From contig NC_135071.1 in assembly GCF_051401765.1 (NCBI RefSeq), positions 4,938,961 through 5,002,960 on the forward strand: a stretch of DNA of 64,000 bases. The letters are read 5' to 3'. Origin of the DNA: Calliopsis andreniformis (Eukaryota; Arthropoda; Insecta; Hymenoptera; Andrenidae). The notes under the pieces are model-generated. The model saw only the letters and a list, made by a program, of their open reading frames with translations. It was not told the origin of the DNA and did no database searches. Made by a program: the position numbers and the translations under genes. This document shows positions 15,001 to 25,500 of this stretch, in pieces. Positions within the stretch are counted from its first letter, which is position 1. Every line of letters begins with the position of its first letter.

Positions 15001-16509
15001 GTTGTACCCTTTTTAATACATATTTAATATAATAGTTTAGTTATTATAATACAATTATTATACACATAGGATGTTCAACAACAGGTGGCAGAAATTTTAA
15101 ATTATGGTTATACATGCCAAAACAAGGCAAAAGTGAAGAATTGTTAATTACGTTTGAGGCTTCGTTTTCGAAATATTAATTATTAGCAGAACGCCAAAAG
15201 TATATGTAAAATATGTTTAACTAGACTAGACTTATTCTACTGTCTTATTTTACTAACACCTTATGACTTGGAAGTAACAAAATATAATTTCGTCTTTCTT
15301 GATTTCTGCCGTATTTGTACATGTAGAATTACTTCTGGAAATTTTTGATACCTGTTTCGAACACTCTCTATAATTCATGTAATAAAAATAATAAAATTAA
15401 GTTATAATCTTATGACAAAAAAGTAAAATAATACACATATCAGGTAAGGATAGTGAGATGAGTCAAACAGCGAATCAAGGAATATCAAGATATGAACAAG
15501 AATGGCGAAACAATACAATTGATTATAAAATGAGATTCTGTGGTCACTGTAATACTACAACTGATATAAAAGAAGCAAACTTCTTTGGAAAGTAAGTATA
15601 CATTTAACAAATTATTTACAGATAGTCTGTTTGTAATATATTAGTGATTGTTAAACTTTTTCTTTAAGCAATGGTCAATATATTGTGGCAGGATCAGATG
15701 ATGGCTCCTTTTTTATTTGGGATCGTTGTACCACGAATATTATACGGGTATTAAGGGGAGATGAACGCATTGTAAATTGCCTGCAACCTCATCCTTCCAC
15801 GTGTTTATTAGCTACTAGTGGCATTGACCCAGTAATTAGATTATGGAGTCCTTTACCCGAGGTATGTATATATGATTATCCTTTGAAAAATGTAATTCTT
15901 CTTATTTCATGAATAATGTAAGCTACTCGGATGTCAAACTGATCAAGTACATAAAATCGAAAGCAAAAAAAGCGATGATATAATAAATAATGTATTTTAA
16001 AATTTACCTTGATGTAAACAACCAAAGTAATTTACTACAATGAAATGTTTAAATAGTTGATTTTGTTTCTAAGATATTGAATTCGTAATTCAAAACTTAA
16101 AATTTGTCAAAATGATTTTAGAAATATGTTAAATGTTATTTATCAACTATACAACATAGTTTAATTATTTAATAATAGTAGATATAGTTATGCAGATAAA
16201 TGTTTCAGTTTGTGGAAAGTTATTATTTACATGTTTTAACGATAAAAATGAAATTTTTATAAAAGGTAGAGTTGATCAGTTTGGCTCCTCCGAGACTAAT
16301 ACATGGAAGAAACGTTAAAATTTAAAAATTTGCTTATCTAGGATGGTAGTGTAAATGACAGAGAAATTCAAAATTTAGAAGATGCTGCACATGCTAATCA
16401 AGTGCGTATGAATACAGATCCATTTGAAGTAATGCTCATGAATATGGGATATCGATTTCCAGTTCAACTTGTCGAACTTAATGAAGACGGTGATGAATAT
16501 CAGGTTTAG
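1..16509 (+). CDS. WDTC1: WDTC1 / adipose, 3' end (partial), four exons
   Basis: WD and tetratricopeptide repeat protein 1, a substrate adaptor of the CUL4-DDB1 ubiquitin ligase linked to fat storage (family knowledge). Coding exons: 1-118, 15444-15591, 15669-15861 and 16342-16509, with GT-AG borders and matching phases (1, 2, 0). The first exon encodes the end of the TPR region (reads ...ACKALNMDIKEAINSG). The next two carry the last WD repeats, including RFCGHCNTTTDIKEANFFG, GSDDGSFFIWD and LATSGIDPVIRLWSP, which match the vertebrate protein closely. The last exon holds the conserved DPFEVMLMNMGYR tail and ends in TAG at 16507-16509. The 5' part lies left of the window. Intron 119-15443 is unusually large and full of transposons; the other two are 77 and 480 bases. 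A poly(A) signal AATAAA is at 16689-16694 and another at 16919-16924. Identification is firm. Confidence 0.93.
119..481. other. start of the large WDTC1 intron, no gene
   Basis: Donor GTATGT at 119-124, then AT-rich intron sequence up to the first foldback element. No coding potential or repeat was recognised here. Confidence 0.6.
482..1522. mobile_element. foldback element, CAGGGTGTTTC ends
   Basis: A nearly complete palindrome of about 1.04 kb. The left arm (482 to about 965) is repeated in inverted order at about 1055-1522, leaving a loop of roughly 90 bases. It starts CAGGGTGTTTCTAAATTCG and ends with the reverse of this, the last bases mutated to CACCTTG. TA dinucleotides flank it (480-481 and 1523-1524), as expected of Tc1/mariner-like insertions. 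The arms differ at scattered positions, so it is not very recent. It encodes no transposase; the apparent open frame at 442-696 lies within one arm. Confidence 0.85.
1523..2333. repeat. intronic stretch with a dispersed repeat (about 1793-1880)
   Basis: No gene. Bases about 1793-1880 (GTATTTTGCATAA ... GATGTACACC) resemble 26281-26372 in the LRR1 intron, including the shared core CAACATTAG/GACATTAG followed by CAATGTACACC/CGATGTACACC. This suggests an old unclassified dispersed repeat. The remainder is AT-rich and unremarkable. Confidence 0.4.
2334..5034. mobile_element. foldback element, CAGGGTGTCTCAAACTAAGTGC family, copy 1
   Basis: Terminal inverted repeats of about 250-300 bases (2334 to about 2600 and about 4740-5034), flanked by TA at 2332-2333 and 5035-5036. 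The ends begin CAGGGTGTCTCAAACTAAGTG and the arm carries GACCAATCAGAGAGAG and ACCAGCGACAGGGCACAAG. Inside, 2931-3660 is a module found twice more, in inverted orientation, in the sister copy 39359-42656. A solo LTR interrupts it at 3696-4084. Bases 2640-2930 differ from the sister copy and contain a promoter-like stretch (CATTGGTTG, then TATAAAAGGCGG at about 2760). The open frame 2931-3179 is not conserved as protein between copies, so the element is judged non-autonomous. Confidence 0.85.
3696..4084. mobile_element. solo LTR, 4-bp target duplication AGTC
   Basis: A 389-base unit starting TGTTAGCG and ending TTTCTAACA, the usual TG...CA form with inverted TGTTAG/CTAACA tips. It is flanked by the direct repeat AGTC (3692-3695 and 4085-4088). 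The sister foldback copy has the same surrounding sequence without the insert, at about 42030-42048 and inverted at about 40010-40028. These two empty sites support the insertion. The 4-bp duplication fits a Ty3/Gypsy-type solo LTR left after LTR-LTR recombination. Its parent element is not in this window. Confidence 0.8.
5191..6317. mobile_element. foldback element with CGAGAGCCG-rich ends
   Basis: Inverted arms: 5191 to about 5530 matches the reverse of about 5995-6317. Tips read AATGTTACGAACGAGAGCCG on the left and the reverse of AATGTTGCGGCGAGAGCCG on the right. Inner matching parts include the pair ATTTTCACGCAAGTAACACC / GGTGTTACTTGCGTGAAAAT. The central part is AT-rich and ends in a GC-rich tandem repeat at about 5868-5973. 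No transposase frame is present. It differs in sequence from the CAGGGTG families but shares the hairpin build. Confidence 0.8.
5868..5973. repeat. tandem repeat, unit about 53 bases, two copies
   Basis: Two consecutive copies of a unit beginning AATCGACTACCACTCACGG and containing the palindrome-rich core CGAGAGCCGCGCTCGGGTCT. A partial third core lies just before, at about 5855-5872. The same CGAGAGCCG core forms the tips of the surrounding foldback element, so the array probably grew from its end sequence. Confidence 0.7.
6318..7008. other. intronic sequence, no gene; one small hairpin
   Basis: AT-rich sequence with no recognised gene or transposon. A small imperfect hairpin at about 6690-6725 pairs GTAACAAC with GTTGTTAC and CCCT with AGGG; its significance is unknown. 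Confidence 0.5.
7009..7719. mobile_element. possible solo LTR, about 0.7 kb
   Basis: Starts TGTTACGTTC and ends GGATATAACA, giving inverted TGTTA/TAACA tips. The flanking four bases are ACGC on the left (7005-7008) and ATGC on the right (7720-7723), a possible 4-bp duplication with one change. Base composition is far more GC-rich than the surrounding intron. No second copy occurs in the window, so this call rests on the tips and composition alone. Confidence 0.4.
7720..8197. other. intronic sequence, no gene
   Basis: AT-rich intron sequence between the putative solo LTR and the Gypsy element. No gene, repeat or regulatory motif was recognised. Confidence 0.5.
8198..8569 (+). repeat. 5' LTR of the Gypsy element
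   Basis: A 372-base LTR from TGTTGTAGCTCG to GGAGCAACA with inverted TGTTG/CAACA tips. The boundaries are set by the GGTC duplication on the left, the primer-binding site on the right, and identity of its last 39 bases (8531-8569) with 13307-13345. An AATAAA signal lies at 8431-8436. Confidence 0.85.
8574..8591 (+). other. primer-binding site, complementary to tRNA-Leu 3' end
   Basis: TGGTGGCAGCGGTGGGAT, four bases after the LTR, is the exact complement of a leucine tRNA 3' end (ATCCCACCGCTGCCA plus CCA), recalled from animal tRNA-Leu(AAG). Confidence 0.75.
8967..10058 (+). pseudogene. Gypsy gag, 5' part, ended by a frameshift
   Basis: Capsid-type Gag protein, 363 codons as it stands. It packages the element RNA into particles (family knowledge). 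Residues about 127-150 form a short coiled-coil-like stretch (RDRVATLEETLTRMSAQLAQ). The later part (FDGSDPRELNGFLRSV, then IQNFHDLEDCLTSLY) resembles the capsid region of arthropod Gypsy Gag. Near 10016-10020 a one-base change shifts the frame, so the open frame ends early at 10058 while clearly Gag-like coding continues in the next frame from about 10019. The true start could be another ATG in the leader; this one is the first in frame. Confidence 0.8.
10067..11695 (+). pseudogene. Gypsy gag C-terminus, protease and start of reverse transcriptase
   Basis: Continues Gag in the shifted frame and runs into pol. A zinc-knuckle-like motif (CKRAGHTTQEC, about residues 68-78) keeps the last Cys, His and Cys, but the first Cys position is Gly, so the CCHC box is incomplete. 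The protease follows with DNGAEASLI where D-S/T-G-A is usual (about residue 198), and a second hydrophobic-GIIGVDFL segment. The reverse transcriptase begins at about residue 455 with STSPWNAPLLVVPKK and RVVVDFRKLNEATI. The frame stops at TAG 11693-11695 inside the palm region, and coding continues beyond it in the same frame. Confidence 0.88.
11696..13375 (+). pseudogene. Gypsy reverse transcriptase, RNase H and truncated integrase
   Basis: Same frame as the preceding segment after one stop codon. The reverse transcriptase shows DLASGYHQI, FGLKNAPATFQR and the catalytic YLDD box. RNase H follows (TDASDVAIGAILSQ, TEKELLAIVWAVKHFRPYL, TDHKALTWL). Integrase has the HHCC zinc finger (His pair, then CSFCQ) and the D, D, E residues in ALDIVGPL, LTDQGTNF and GALERSH. 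Six codons after the catalytic Glu the frame passes into LTR sequence, read as ALTNDGRGATG, and ends at TGA 13373-13375. The integrase C-terminal domain is therefore absent. Confidence 0.9.
13307..13345 (+). repeat. remnant of the Gypsy 3' LTR (last 39 bases)
   Basis: Identical to 8531-8569, the end of the 5' LTR. It joins the integrase coding sequence directly and is followed by the GGTC target duplication. The CACAC/GCACACT sequence at the junction may have mediated the deletion. Confidence 0.85.
13475..14060. repeat. imperfect A-rich minisatellite, unit about 30 bases
   Basis: Repeated units of the type CCCAAAAAATATTAATC and AAAAAGCATCCAAAAAATAT, drifted in sequence, run from about 13475 to 13655 and resume at about 13958-14060 (CCCCAAAAGGGCATCCAAATG). 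The piggyBac-type MITE at 13662-13950 splits the array. Confidence 0.6.
13662..13950. mobile_element. piggyBac-type MITE, TTAA target duplication
   Basis: A 289-base unit with ends CCCTTTCGCGGCG and the reverse (CGCCGCGAAGGG), flanked by TTAA at 13658-13661 and 13951-13954. This combination is diagnostic of piggyBac-superfamily elements. Inner subterminal repeats (GCGAACAGCGCCTTTTAGCGC, and again GCGAACAGCGCTTTTTGGCGC) are present. No transposase is encoded; the 63-codon open frame inside is not recognisable. Confidence 0.88.
14081..15443. other. end of the large WDTC1 intron, no gene
   Basis: AT-rich intron with poly-T and poly-A runs (for example at about 14420-14470). No gene or recognised repeat. 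The acceptor CAG is at 15441-15443. Confidence 0.6.
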
Positions 16510-16953
16510 TTAATTATAAAGCCTTTAAATTGTACACAAAGTTAGACTGTGAAAAAGATATGAAAAATTGTATAAAAATGCGGTCATACAATTAAAGACT
16601 TATTCAGTGTTGTATTGCAGAATATCGATACATTAATTTTGATCATCTATTTTTTTATTAATCCATTGTAGTTAGCGACCTTTTCGTAAATAAAATATTA
16701 AAGAATACTCGAAAAAGTATCAATGATAAATTATGAAGGTAACAGCTCAACCTTTCTATAAGATATATGTATAATTTATATCTAACTTGACAATTAATTA
16801 ATTAGATCTATGCTTTCTTACACATCTACTCACAATATAAATAACAAGCATTAAGAATATTGGAAACTGATGAAGTGGTACATTTTTCTTCTATACTAAT
16901 TTTGACTTTCTTTTATCAATAAAATCTTTGTCTTCAGTTGAAAGTAATGTTAT

Positions 16954-16959
16954 TTTATT
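16954..16959 (-). terminator. probable BBS5 poly(A) signal
   Basis: AATAAA on the minus strand, about 105 bases past the BBS5 stop. WDTC1 and BBS5 converge here, their stop codons 555 bases apart. Confidence 0.55.
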
Positions 16960-17063
16960 GGTTATATTTACATACATTATACATTCATAATTTTTAAAAT
17001 ATTACATAGAAGAAATGAGTTGCACATAATACATAATATTTTAAATATTTAACGTGTCATAAA

Positions 17064-20000
17064 TCAATTGGGAGGCATAAGATCCCAGACGCTGTGCAAA
17101 GTGGTGTTTTCTCTAGGTTTCTCTGTAGCAAGACCTAAATAATTTGAAAAGCTAGGCTTTCTTTGATTTAATCCTTCAATAAAATAATAACCGAACGCAT
17201 CTGAAATTTCAACAGAATTCTCTTGAATTTCAGAATATTGTTCTACATTTACATCTTGTTGCAATGATGCCTATAATAATTAATTATTATTAGAAAATGC
17301 AATTTATTTATTTAATAAATTATGCTTGAAATTAGCTCGTTTTAATATTACCTCATGTTCAAATGTGTAATCTACACCAAACATTGGATTTTTTTCAAAT
17401 GTTTGAAAGAATGTTAAAATTTCTTTATAAAGAACATGAAGTTTTTGAAGAGGAGTAACTCTAAATCCTAACACGTAACCTCCATTTGATTCTGTACTTA
17501 CAATAACTAAAGATGGACCAAATTTTGAATTTTTTATAGTAATCTATTAGGAATATGAAAACTCTTCATTAATTTCTTCATTGTATATTGTAAAAGGTTT
17601 AACACATGTACTTACACTTGCTATCACAAGGTAGGGCACTGATACATTGAAATGATAATTCATATCAGCAAACCATACTAAGCGTATATTTGTTGCAATA
17701 AAAGTTCCAATATTTCCCTAAATAATAATCTTTAATACTCAATTTTTTTAAAACAGTATAATTTTCATAATTAATGAATAAAATTGAACCTGCTCCAATG
17801 ATAAATTCCAAATGTCTTGTGAAGTTGAATGAATTATTTCTTGCGGTAATAAAATTAATTGCTTATCATGAATTATTCCACTCCTTAATTTAATTTCTCG
17901 ATAAATTTTTGATGAAAGATAAGATCTATAACAAGAGTTATTAGAATATAATTCACATAACTTTTTTCACAATTGTGAGTTTTATTAAAATAAACTTAAA
18001 AAATACATGATGAGCAATATTAAATAAGTTATTCCTACAAAACATTCATTTAGAAAGCAGGTGTATATACTAATATATAAAGAATCAAATTTGCTTATTA
18101 CCAAGACAAATTGGTACATACAAACATATAATAATAAAATATAATAATACAAAATTTTTTCATAGAGTTACTTCAGAAGTATTTCTAAAGTCATTTTTTA
18201 CAGTGTATACAAAAATGTAAAAATAGTTGCAGTACAGTGCTACAAAATAATTCTAATTGCACATGTGATTTAAGTCAATTGTAGTTTGTAAGAAAATTCT
18301 ATGTGAGAAGTGCTTTAAATAACACATGATATGTACCTGTATATACCAATAACAGACGTAAAATGTCTTGTACTTTTTGTATCCTGATTTGTAAATATAA
18401 ATTCATATCTACAGTTTCTATAAGAAGCTAAAATATGTAGGGCTTGTGTATGTCTTCCTTGCAACTACAAAAACAATATTTACTTAAACATATAATAAAA
18501 TCTATACATATAAAAATTAATACAAATTTTATTAAAACATACTGACATTGTGTATAATTTTGGAATCTATTATTAGAAAAGTGTTGTAGCCTAAACCTGT
18601 ACAAAAAATATTTTTACATAAGATTTGACACTTACTTAGTTATACAGAATTTTGTAGTATTGTAAAAATAGATTTAAAACAAAATAAAAGAACGATTCAT
18701 ATAAAGATACATCTAATATGGCTTTGTTTCAGAGTTACTGTTTGTTTTGTGTTGTAGCAAACTTTTATGAATATTGCATAGATCGACTTCGCCTTACAGT
18801 TTATCAGAAAAGTTTAAAGGTCATCAAGTCTGACTGACTTGTAAATACTTCTTTATAATATATGTATGTCAATAAAATAATTTATTATGTTTACAGTACT
18901 GCAAGTTCACTACTACATTCACTGTACCTTGAAATTGTTTACAGCAGTCAAGTTTTGCTAATTATACATTGTCACTCACATATTTAAAAAGACTGTAATG
19001 GATTACTGGAACATAAATCAATCCGAGAAACATGTCTTTGATTATAAACTTGACAATGAGTCACTTGTAACAAATCTATTGTAACAAAATACTAGTGAGT
19101 TAGACATAATCTTTTTAAGCAATTTCTATCAAAACAGATACACTCTTGAACTCAAAAACGAGATTGTATCAAACATTTAAATAACCAATTTGTATAATTT
19201 TTTATTGTAACCCTTATAAACATTTCAAACTCATTTGATGAATGCTTGAGTCTATATATTCGAAAATACACATTGTTACTATTTGAATATATCTTGTTTA
19301 AGTTGAGTGTCACTTGAATATATTGTTCTTATTTTTTATAAACATCTTATAAATGGATTTAAATCCAAACATTCAAACTGTAAATCTATTTACAAAGTAG
19401 TTGATTTCACCATTAGTAAAAATAACAAAATTAAAGCTAAAAAAGTTAAAAATTCTTACTGATATTAATTCGAGGAAGAAGCATAGAATACCATATTATC
19501 CTGAGATTTGTTACTATCATTCTACCATTATCACCTGCATTCCCTTTTGTGTCTTCTATTAAATCAAGCTTATCAACAGCAAATTCTCCTAATCGTAATT
19601 GTATTTGTCTATAAGAAATTGAATTCAGTATGTTAACCATAATTATGTTTCTTAGAGAATAGATACAGGATAAAGAACACAGAAATGTGAAGAAGAAACA
19701 AAGTAAAGGTAAACAAGATAATGGGACATTACTGAAAAAAATAAATAATATGAAGAAAAAAGAACCAAATGAGAGAAGACAATGATATAAAGATGTGCAG
19801 ATGTGCAGAAAATACAAAGCAGAGGTAAAAATGGAAGATACAACAGAAGGTGTAACATGATAACAGTGACCACAAGACCAATATACTTATTATCAGCAAA
19901 CTATTTACTACTACTACTAATAGTAGTAGATTATATTACCCAGTATTTTTTGTAAAAAATGCAAAACAGTTTCATATTCAATATTCTACATAATATTAAA

Positions 20001-20209
20001 CTTATTCAAACATTGTTCAACTTATCAAACAGAATCTTAATAGGTATATTCTAGATCTCGAATGTAGTTTATAATGTCATATAACCTGACAATTTACACG
20101 ACATTAATATACTGATACCTGTATTAATAACATGAATAAAAATAGAAAATGTTAGATAGAGATATTACGTAGAAGAAATGTCGAACCGAACTTCATTATC
20201 TTGCCACAT
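17064..20209 (-). CDS. BBS5: BBS5, BBSome subunit, complete, eight exons
   Basis: Bardet-Biedl syndrome 5 protein, the phosphoinositide-binding subunit of the BBSome that moves membrane proteins in and out of cilia (family knowledge). Exons in transcript order: 20169-20209, 19460-19608, 18547-18596, 18337-18464, 17790-17925, 17616-17717, 17352-17543, 17064-17270. All phases join and give 334 residues, against about 341 in human. The protein opens [11 protein letters not shown] and contains [34 protein letters not shown]-like [27 protein letters not shown] and [11 protein letters not shown], and ends [12 protein letters not shown]...LHSVWDLM. This covers both PH-like repeats. The start is the first Met that matches the family. 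No X-box was seen in the 130 bases before it. In insects, cilia are largely limited to sensory neurons, so expression there is likely. Confidence 0.95.
19620..19870 (-). repeat. pyrimidine-rich dispersed repeat in BBS5 intron 1
   Basis: On the minus (gene sense) strand this part of intron 1 is T/C-rich and contains CTCATTTGGTTCTTTT and TTTACCTTTACTTTG. A similar stretch lies at about 61420-61760 in a TMEM67 intron (CCTATTTGGTTCCTTTCC, TTTACCTTTACCTTC). It may be a degraded repeat shared by both introns, or low-complexity convergence. Confidence 0.4.
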
Positions 20210-20438
20210 TTTTAATAGAAATAATAGTACACCGTTAAACAAAATTGAACAAAATACTCGATCACCTAATCCATGAATTTAAAACGATCTAAAGGACGGA
20301 GCTTGATACAGACGAATGTGAAGTTAGCTCACAATGCTCTGCGAGAATGCTCTATCTAATCTACGCTCTACGTCCTACGCTATCGCAATCATGTTCACTC
20401 TACGGTAGACGGCGCTACTGTAGAATGGGTGTTCTACT

Positions 20439-21640
20439 CATGTGAAGTTAGCTCATAGTAGTAACCAATTTTAATAAAACATACATAAAAAAATTGCTCT
20501 TTAATTGCCCATCAATTACTTTTAATTACTCACTTTTAGTTTTCGACATATTTCCAAAAAACTTTTTCGAGGAATCTAGGGGCTTTTATGGGTTGTCATC
20601 AGACGTTCAATATCACAAAACTTCTAAAATAATGCACAAGATGATCTACCGAGGCTACCAAGAAATTACTCTTTGCTTAGAATGAATTACTCAACTCTTA
20701 AGAAGCAACAATTAGGTCAATAAACAGCAGATTTTATAAATAAAAGTATTTTAAGTTAAAAGTAAATTAAAACTTTAGATCGACTCTGATCCATAAGTCA
20801 TATTATAATATGACTCTACTAAGAACTACATATATTCAAACTCTGTTCTAAATTCTGTCTGTTCCTTTCCCTTTCTTTAATAACCTTATTTATGTAACAC
20901 ATTACAAATGTGAAATAATACACATAATTTTTCTATTAGTCAACGTTACCTTTCTCAATGAGTTTAAATTATTGTACATTAAATAATTAACAGAAAAATA
21001 TACATAGTATGTATGTGCATACAATGTAAAATTTTTGAAAATATCTCACTTGTTCGTCCGCAACTTTAATTGATCTTAACCGCGTAATGCTTTTTGGCCA
21101 TTCTTTGCAAAAATACGGCTAAGAAATTAAAGTGTAACTGTTTAATCTGTCATTTATTGAGATACAACAGGTTTTATGCGTCGATGTAAGCTAGCAGACT
21201 GATATGTGCGACCAGTTTCGCGACGGTGCAAACAGCATGATGATTTTTTTACAGATTTCTCGAAAACTAGGAGTGAGCAATTAAAATTAATTACAGAGCA
21301 ATAATAGGCAAGAAAAGAGCAATTTTTTAAGCCATTCTGCAATGAGATAATGCAATTTTTTGGAAACTTGTATAATTGTAAACATGTATGTAGTGCCAAC
21401 TTAATGCAGTCGTAATTGCAAGTAATTAAAAGTAATTACAGGGCAGGAAGAAGCAAATAAAGAGCAATTGTTTATGTCACTGCGCAATGTTACGGAGCAA
21501 GCTTTTGAGTTTTCATGTGGATGCGAACGTACTATCTGTATTAATGTTACTGAAGATATGCGCATGCGCACTTAGAAGTTACTAGATTACAGTTTCATAT
21601 TGTTATTTATAAAATTTGTTGTTTATTGACCAAATTCGAC
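20439..21640. mobile_element. remnant of a GAGCAATT-type foldback element
   Basis: Starts CATGTGAAGTTAGCTCA, like the left tip of the 47891-50085 element, and shares TTAATTGCCCATCAATTAC and GGTCAATAAACA. Its right part (about 21110-21640) matches inner right-arm sequence of that element, including GAGCAATAATAGGCAAGAAA and TTACTAGATTACAGTTTCAT. The right terminal repeat is missing, so it is truncated. It lies in the interval between the divergent genes BBS5 and LRR1. Confidence 0.75.
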
Positions 21641-22582
21641 TCTATTCTGAGAATGCACACATACGTAAGCACACAAGTATTCGATATTTCACCACAAGTT
21701 GGAGTAGTTTTCCAAGTGAATATTATTCGTAAATAGAGGTCGCCTAATTCAGTCCGCAAACTATGTATCGGTAAGGCAGTTTGACCTGAAATACAAAACT
21801 CTATTGAATGTTAGGTCTATTATTATCTGGTCGGTGCTAATACTTGCATCAGTAGATAGATGAAAGTTCATAGAGTTATAATTAATCAATTTTCGTAAAA
21901 AATACATCTTCTAAGATACTTTTAAAAAAGCTCAAAATTTCAAGTACCTTTTCTTTCTTCACTCGTGGATAGATAATCTCGACGAGAGACGAGAGCCAAT
22001 TCATCCCCACCACTCGTGATGCGAATGTATTTGGCGCGAATTTCTACCGAACTACCGAAGCTTCTGATTTGATCTCTTACAATTACAACCTACAACAGTG
22101 AGTGGCTTTGCTTCAGTCTTCAGACAGTTCAGATTTCGGTCGGTGCTGTGCTGATGAGGACCAGTGCTCTATGAAATCAGTCAAATTCAAAGTGATCCGA
22201 AGTCGAACAGGGAAAGAATAATTCAAATGTGCAAAACACAATTTATATTTTCAGTACAAGGGAATTCAACTAAAGGAATATTTTCTTCAAAAAACGAGAA
22301 TTGATGAAACACATGTTCATAATATAGAATCGAGATACGAAATATCGAACGTTATTACATCGAAAACAAAATATGTGACTTATGCTGTTTTGTCTTATAG
22401 CCACAGATATATAGGAAAAGAAAATATATAATTAGATGAACACTATGTTAATTTTAATATGAAGTTGATAAATATTACATGATAAATAAAAATTTATATG
22501 CATATAACAGTGACTATCGACAACGAATAGTTTTTAAATTTATTATTATTTTATTTATGCACCATATAGAATTCTATTCAAA
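21641..22582. other. LRR1 upstream region
   Basis: No gene. It should hold the LRR1 promoter and 5' leader, but no TATA box or other motif was convincing. A GC-richer patch at about 21970-22200 is the likeliest promoter area. Confidence 0.4.
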
Positions 22583-25500
22583 ATGAAACTACATTGTAAT
22601 GTTGAAGTCAATAACAGACAATATTTACCAAATATAACACGAAGCACATCAAAACGTTCCATTTTAGCAATTGGGAAACAAACAGTAAAAAATAATGATT
22701 TATACATTCTTTGGCAGACTTTGCAAAATAAACAAGGTACAAAATATAAGGTAAATGAACAAACATGTTTGAAATATTAGAATAATAAAATATATTAATG
22801 CTTGTCAAACTAAAGTAGGATTACTCAAAGTTCTAATAGAGACTTCAAGAACTGAAATTCAGAAAATAGAGTAAAAATATATAAATAGACGAAAATTTGG
22901 AGTTTGAAATTTAAGGATTTAAAAATTCGAAAATTTAAATTCAATGTTTTGCATTGGGGTTCCTGAATGAGCCTACTTTAGTATATTAACAGATTAATAT
23001 GTAGGGTATCCCACCAACGCTGTTTATTTCAAATATCATTAGTCCAAATAAGAAAATAAAGTACTACTTATAAAAGCTGTAAAGTTGAAAAAAGACAGTG
23101 ATGGTTCTTTTATAAATGGAAGCATAGAGATCTGATCAGTTGGAATGTCCAACGTTCATGCTAAAATTGATAAAATAGAAAATTCTGTATACAAAAGTAT
23201 TATAATACATTTACCCTATAAATTGCTTTAAAGATGTTTGACTTTGTTCACCTTATTACGTTGATTATGAAGTATGTTTAAAATTTTTCTTTCTTCCATA
23301 AATTAGAAGTATATTTACTTGTTCTTTGAATTAAAATTTTGTGTTGAGTATTAAATGTTTACTTGATAAGAAATTTATTAATATTAAAAGACATGAAATT
23401 ATTAACCCTTTTTGATAAACCCTATTTTATCAAATTTCTTATACTGAAATTTTATTTTATAAAAAAGAATAAAACTAATTCCCAGGTCCTTATGCCTCTC
23501 CTACAAGAGAACCATTACTATTATGTTATATTTTCTTTCTCAGTTTTACAACTTTTACGAGTAATTTTTCTGCTTTTTACTTGAAATGATTAAGATATTT
23601 TGAATTGGTAGAGTTAGAGGGACACCCTATGTTTAAGAGAAATTTTTATTTACAATTCATCTTTTTATACCATTTTAATATAACTTTGTTACAGATTGAA
23701 AACAATATTAGTCAAATATTTACTAAATTTATTGATGAAGGAAAGGCTACAATTCGGTTTATTGAACCACCTTACGATTTAATTATCAAAGCAGATATAA
23801 TTCAGTTAAAAAGTTTTATGCACATCTTGAAATTAGTAATATCTAAGAAAGTAGATCCATCAGTTCTTGCTATTTCAAATTTAAATTCAAAAAGCATAAG
23901 TTCTATGTCAAAAATTAAAATTACGGTTAATAAACCTTCGGAATATCCAACTTTAGAAGGTTTCCCAAAAATGACTGAAGAACTGTATTTGTCAGGATTA
24001 AACAGGAAATCATTTGACAGACAAATTTTGAAACTCCAAAGTCTGAGAATATTAAACTTATCTGACAATCAAATTACATCACTACCAAAAGAATTAGGTC
24101 TTTTACAGCACCTACAAGAACTTCATTTATCGCAAAACCGTCTTGACAAAGCTATAAAATGGACCTGGTTAGATCAAATTGCAATACAATCTAATTTGAA
24201 ATTATTAGATATAAGTAACAACTTGGTATGTCAATTTTGTTACATAAATAATATAAACTATATTCTACTATACTACTGCACTCTTTTTTATTTTTGATAT
24301 AGTTATCAAATGTACCAGAACAAATTGGAAAACTTCATGCCCTTGTCAACCTGAAGATTAGCAAAAATAGTTTATCATATTTACCTCAAAGTATTGGAAA
24401 GTTAACTAATTTGAAATACTTGGATGTATCTAAAAATAATTTAGTTTCTATGCCTGGTAGCATGGGAAGCTTACATCTTATTTTACTGGATGTCTCAGAA
24501 AATCAATTTCAAAGTATAGATTCTTATAACATGCATAACATAGATATACCTACTTTAGTTGAATATGCAGCTAGATCATTTCTGAAAACAAGGTTTGTAT
24601 AATATGTATATATTTTTATATTTAATATATATATATATATATTCCCATTTATACATACAGGGTGGGACATTTAAATGGGAATACTTGAATATCTTCGTAA
24701 TATTTTCGGCTAATCTACAAATCTATCAAGTTTTGTCAAAATCGGACATTCACATTTCGGGATGTTCCCGTGAGAGTTATTTTACTGGTATCACGTATGA
24801 CTAGTGAACATTGTCAGTAGAATAATATTTTAAACAGATTTTAAACTTTCTTGGAATAATTATTAGCAGAGGATGAAAACAGTTATAATATCAGTTTCGG
24901 TTCTTGAAACAGTTAACCAAAAAATATTATAATTGTTATGGATATATCAGTTTTGGTTAATTTTGGTTTCGATTATGGTTTCTTAGAACCAATATATCGG
25001 TTATATATTGACTACGGTTTCATCTTCACATTCTTACATCGATTTCATTACAGTTCTTAATTCTTATTAAATTTCTGAAAATTTTAATATATATGGAACA
25101 TGTTAAATAAGATAGTAAATATTTTGTAGTAGTACATAATACTATTTGATAACAATGTTGTCACAACGTATTCTACTGTCACGGACTTTTGTGTGTGGTT
25201 TTTCTCCTCGTTTCTTTACGATTCGATATTATTTCATACACAGGAATAAGACACAATGTGTTGTTATTTATTATTAATACTCGATCAAAGACAAATCGAT
25301 TCACTTAATTTCGATTTTAGAAGACGAAGAACACAACAGAAACTTAATACATAATATAAAATTAATAATTTTATATTAAAAATTAATAATAAAATTAATA
25401 ATATTATGTGTTAGAGTTAAACTTAATAATTAGTGTTAGTGTTAATATCCGTATTTATATTCTAACAATAAATAGGAAAAGTTACAGCAATGAGTAGGGG

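Noticed and set aside
19446..19873. Leu/Phe/Ser-rich open frames with membrane-like character
   Set aside because: They are the BBS5 second exon extended into the pyrimidine-rich intron 1; splice sites and family alignment explain the coding part.
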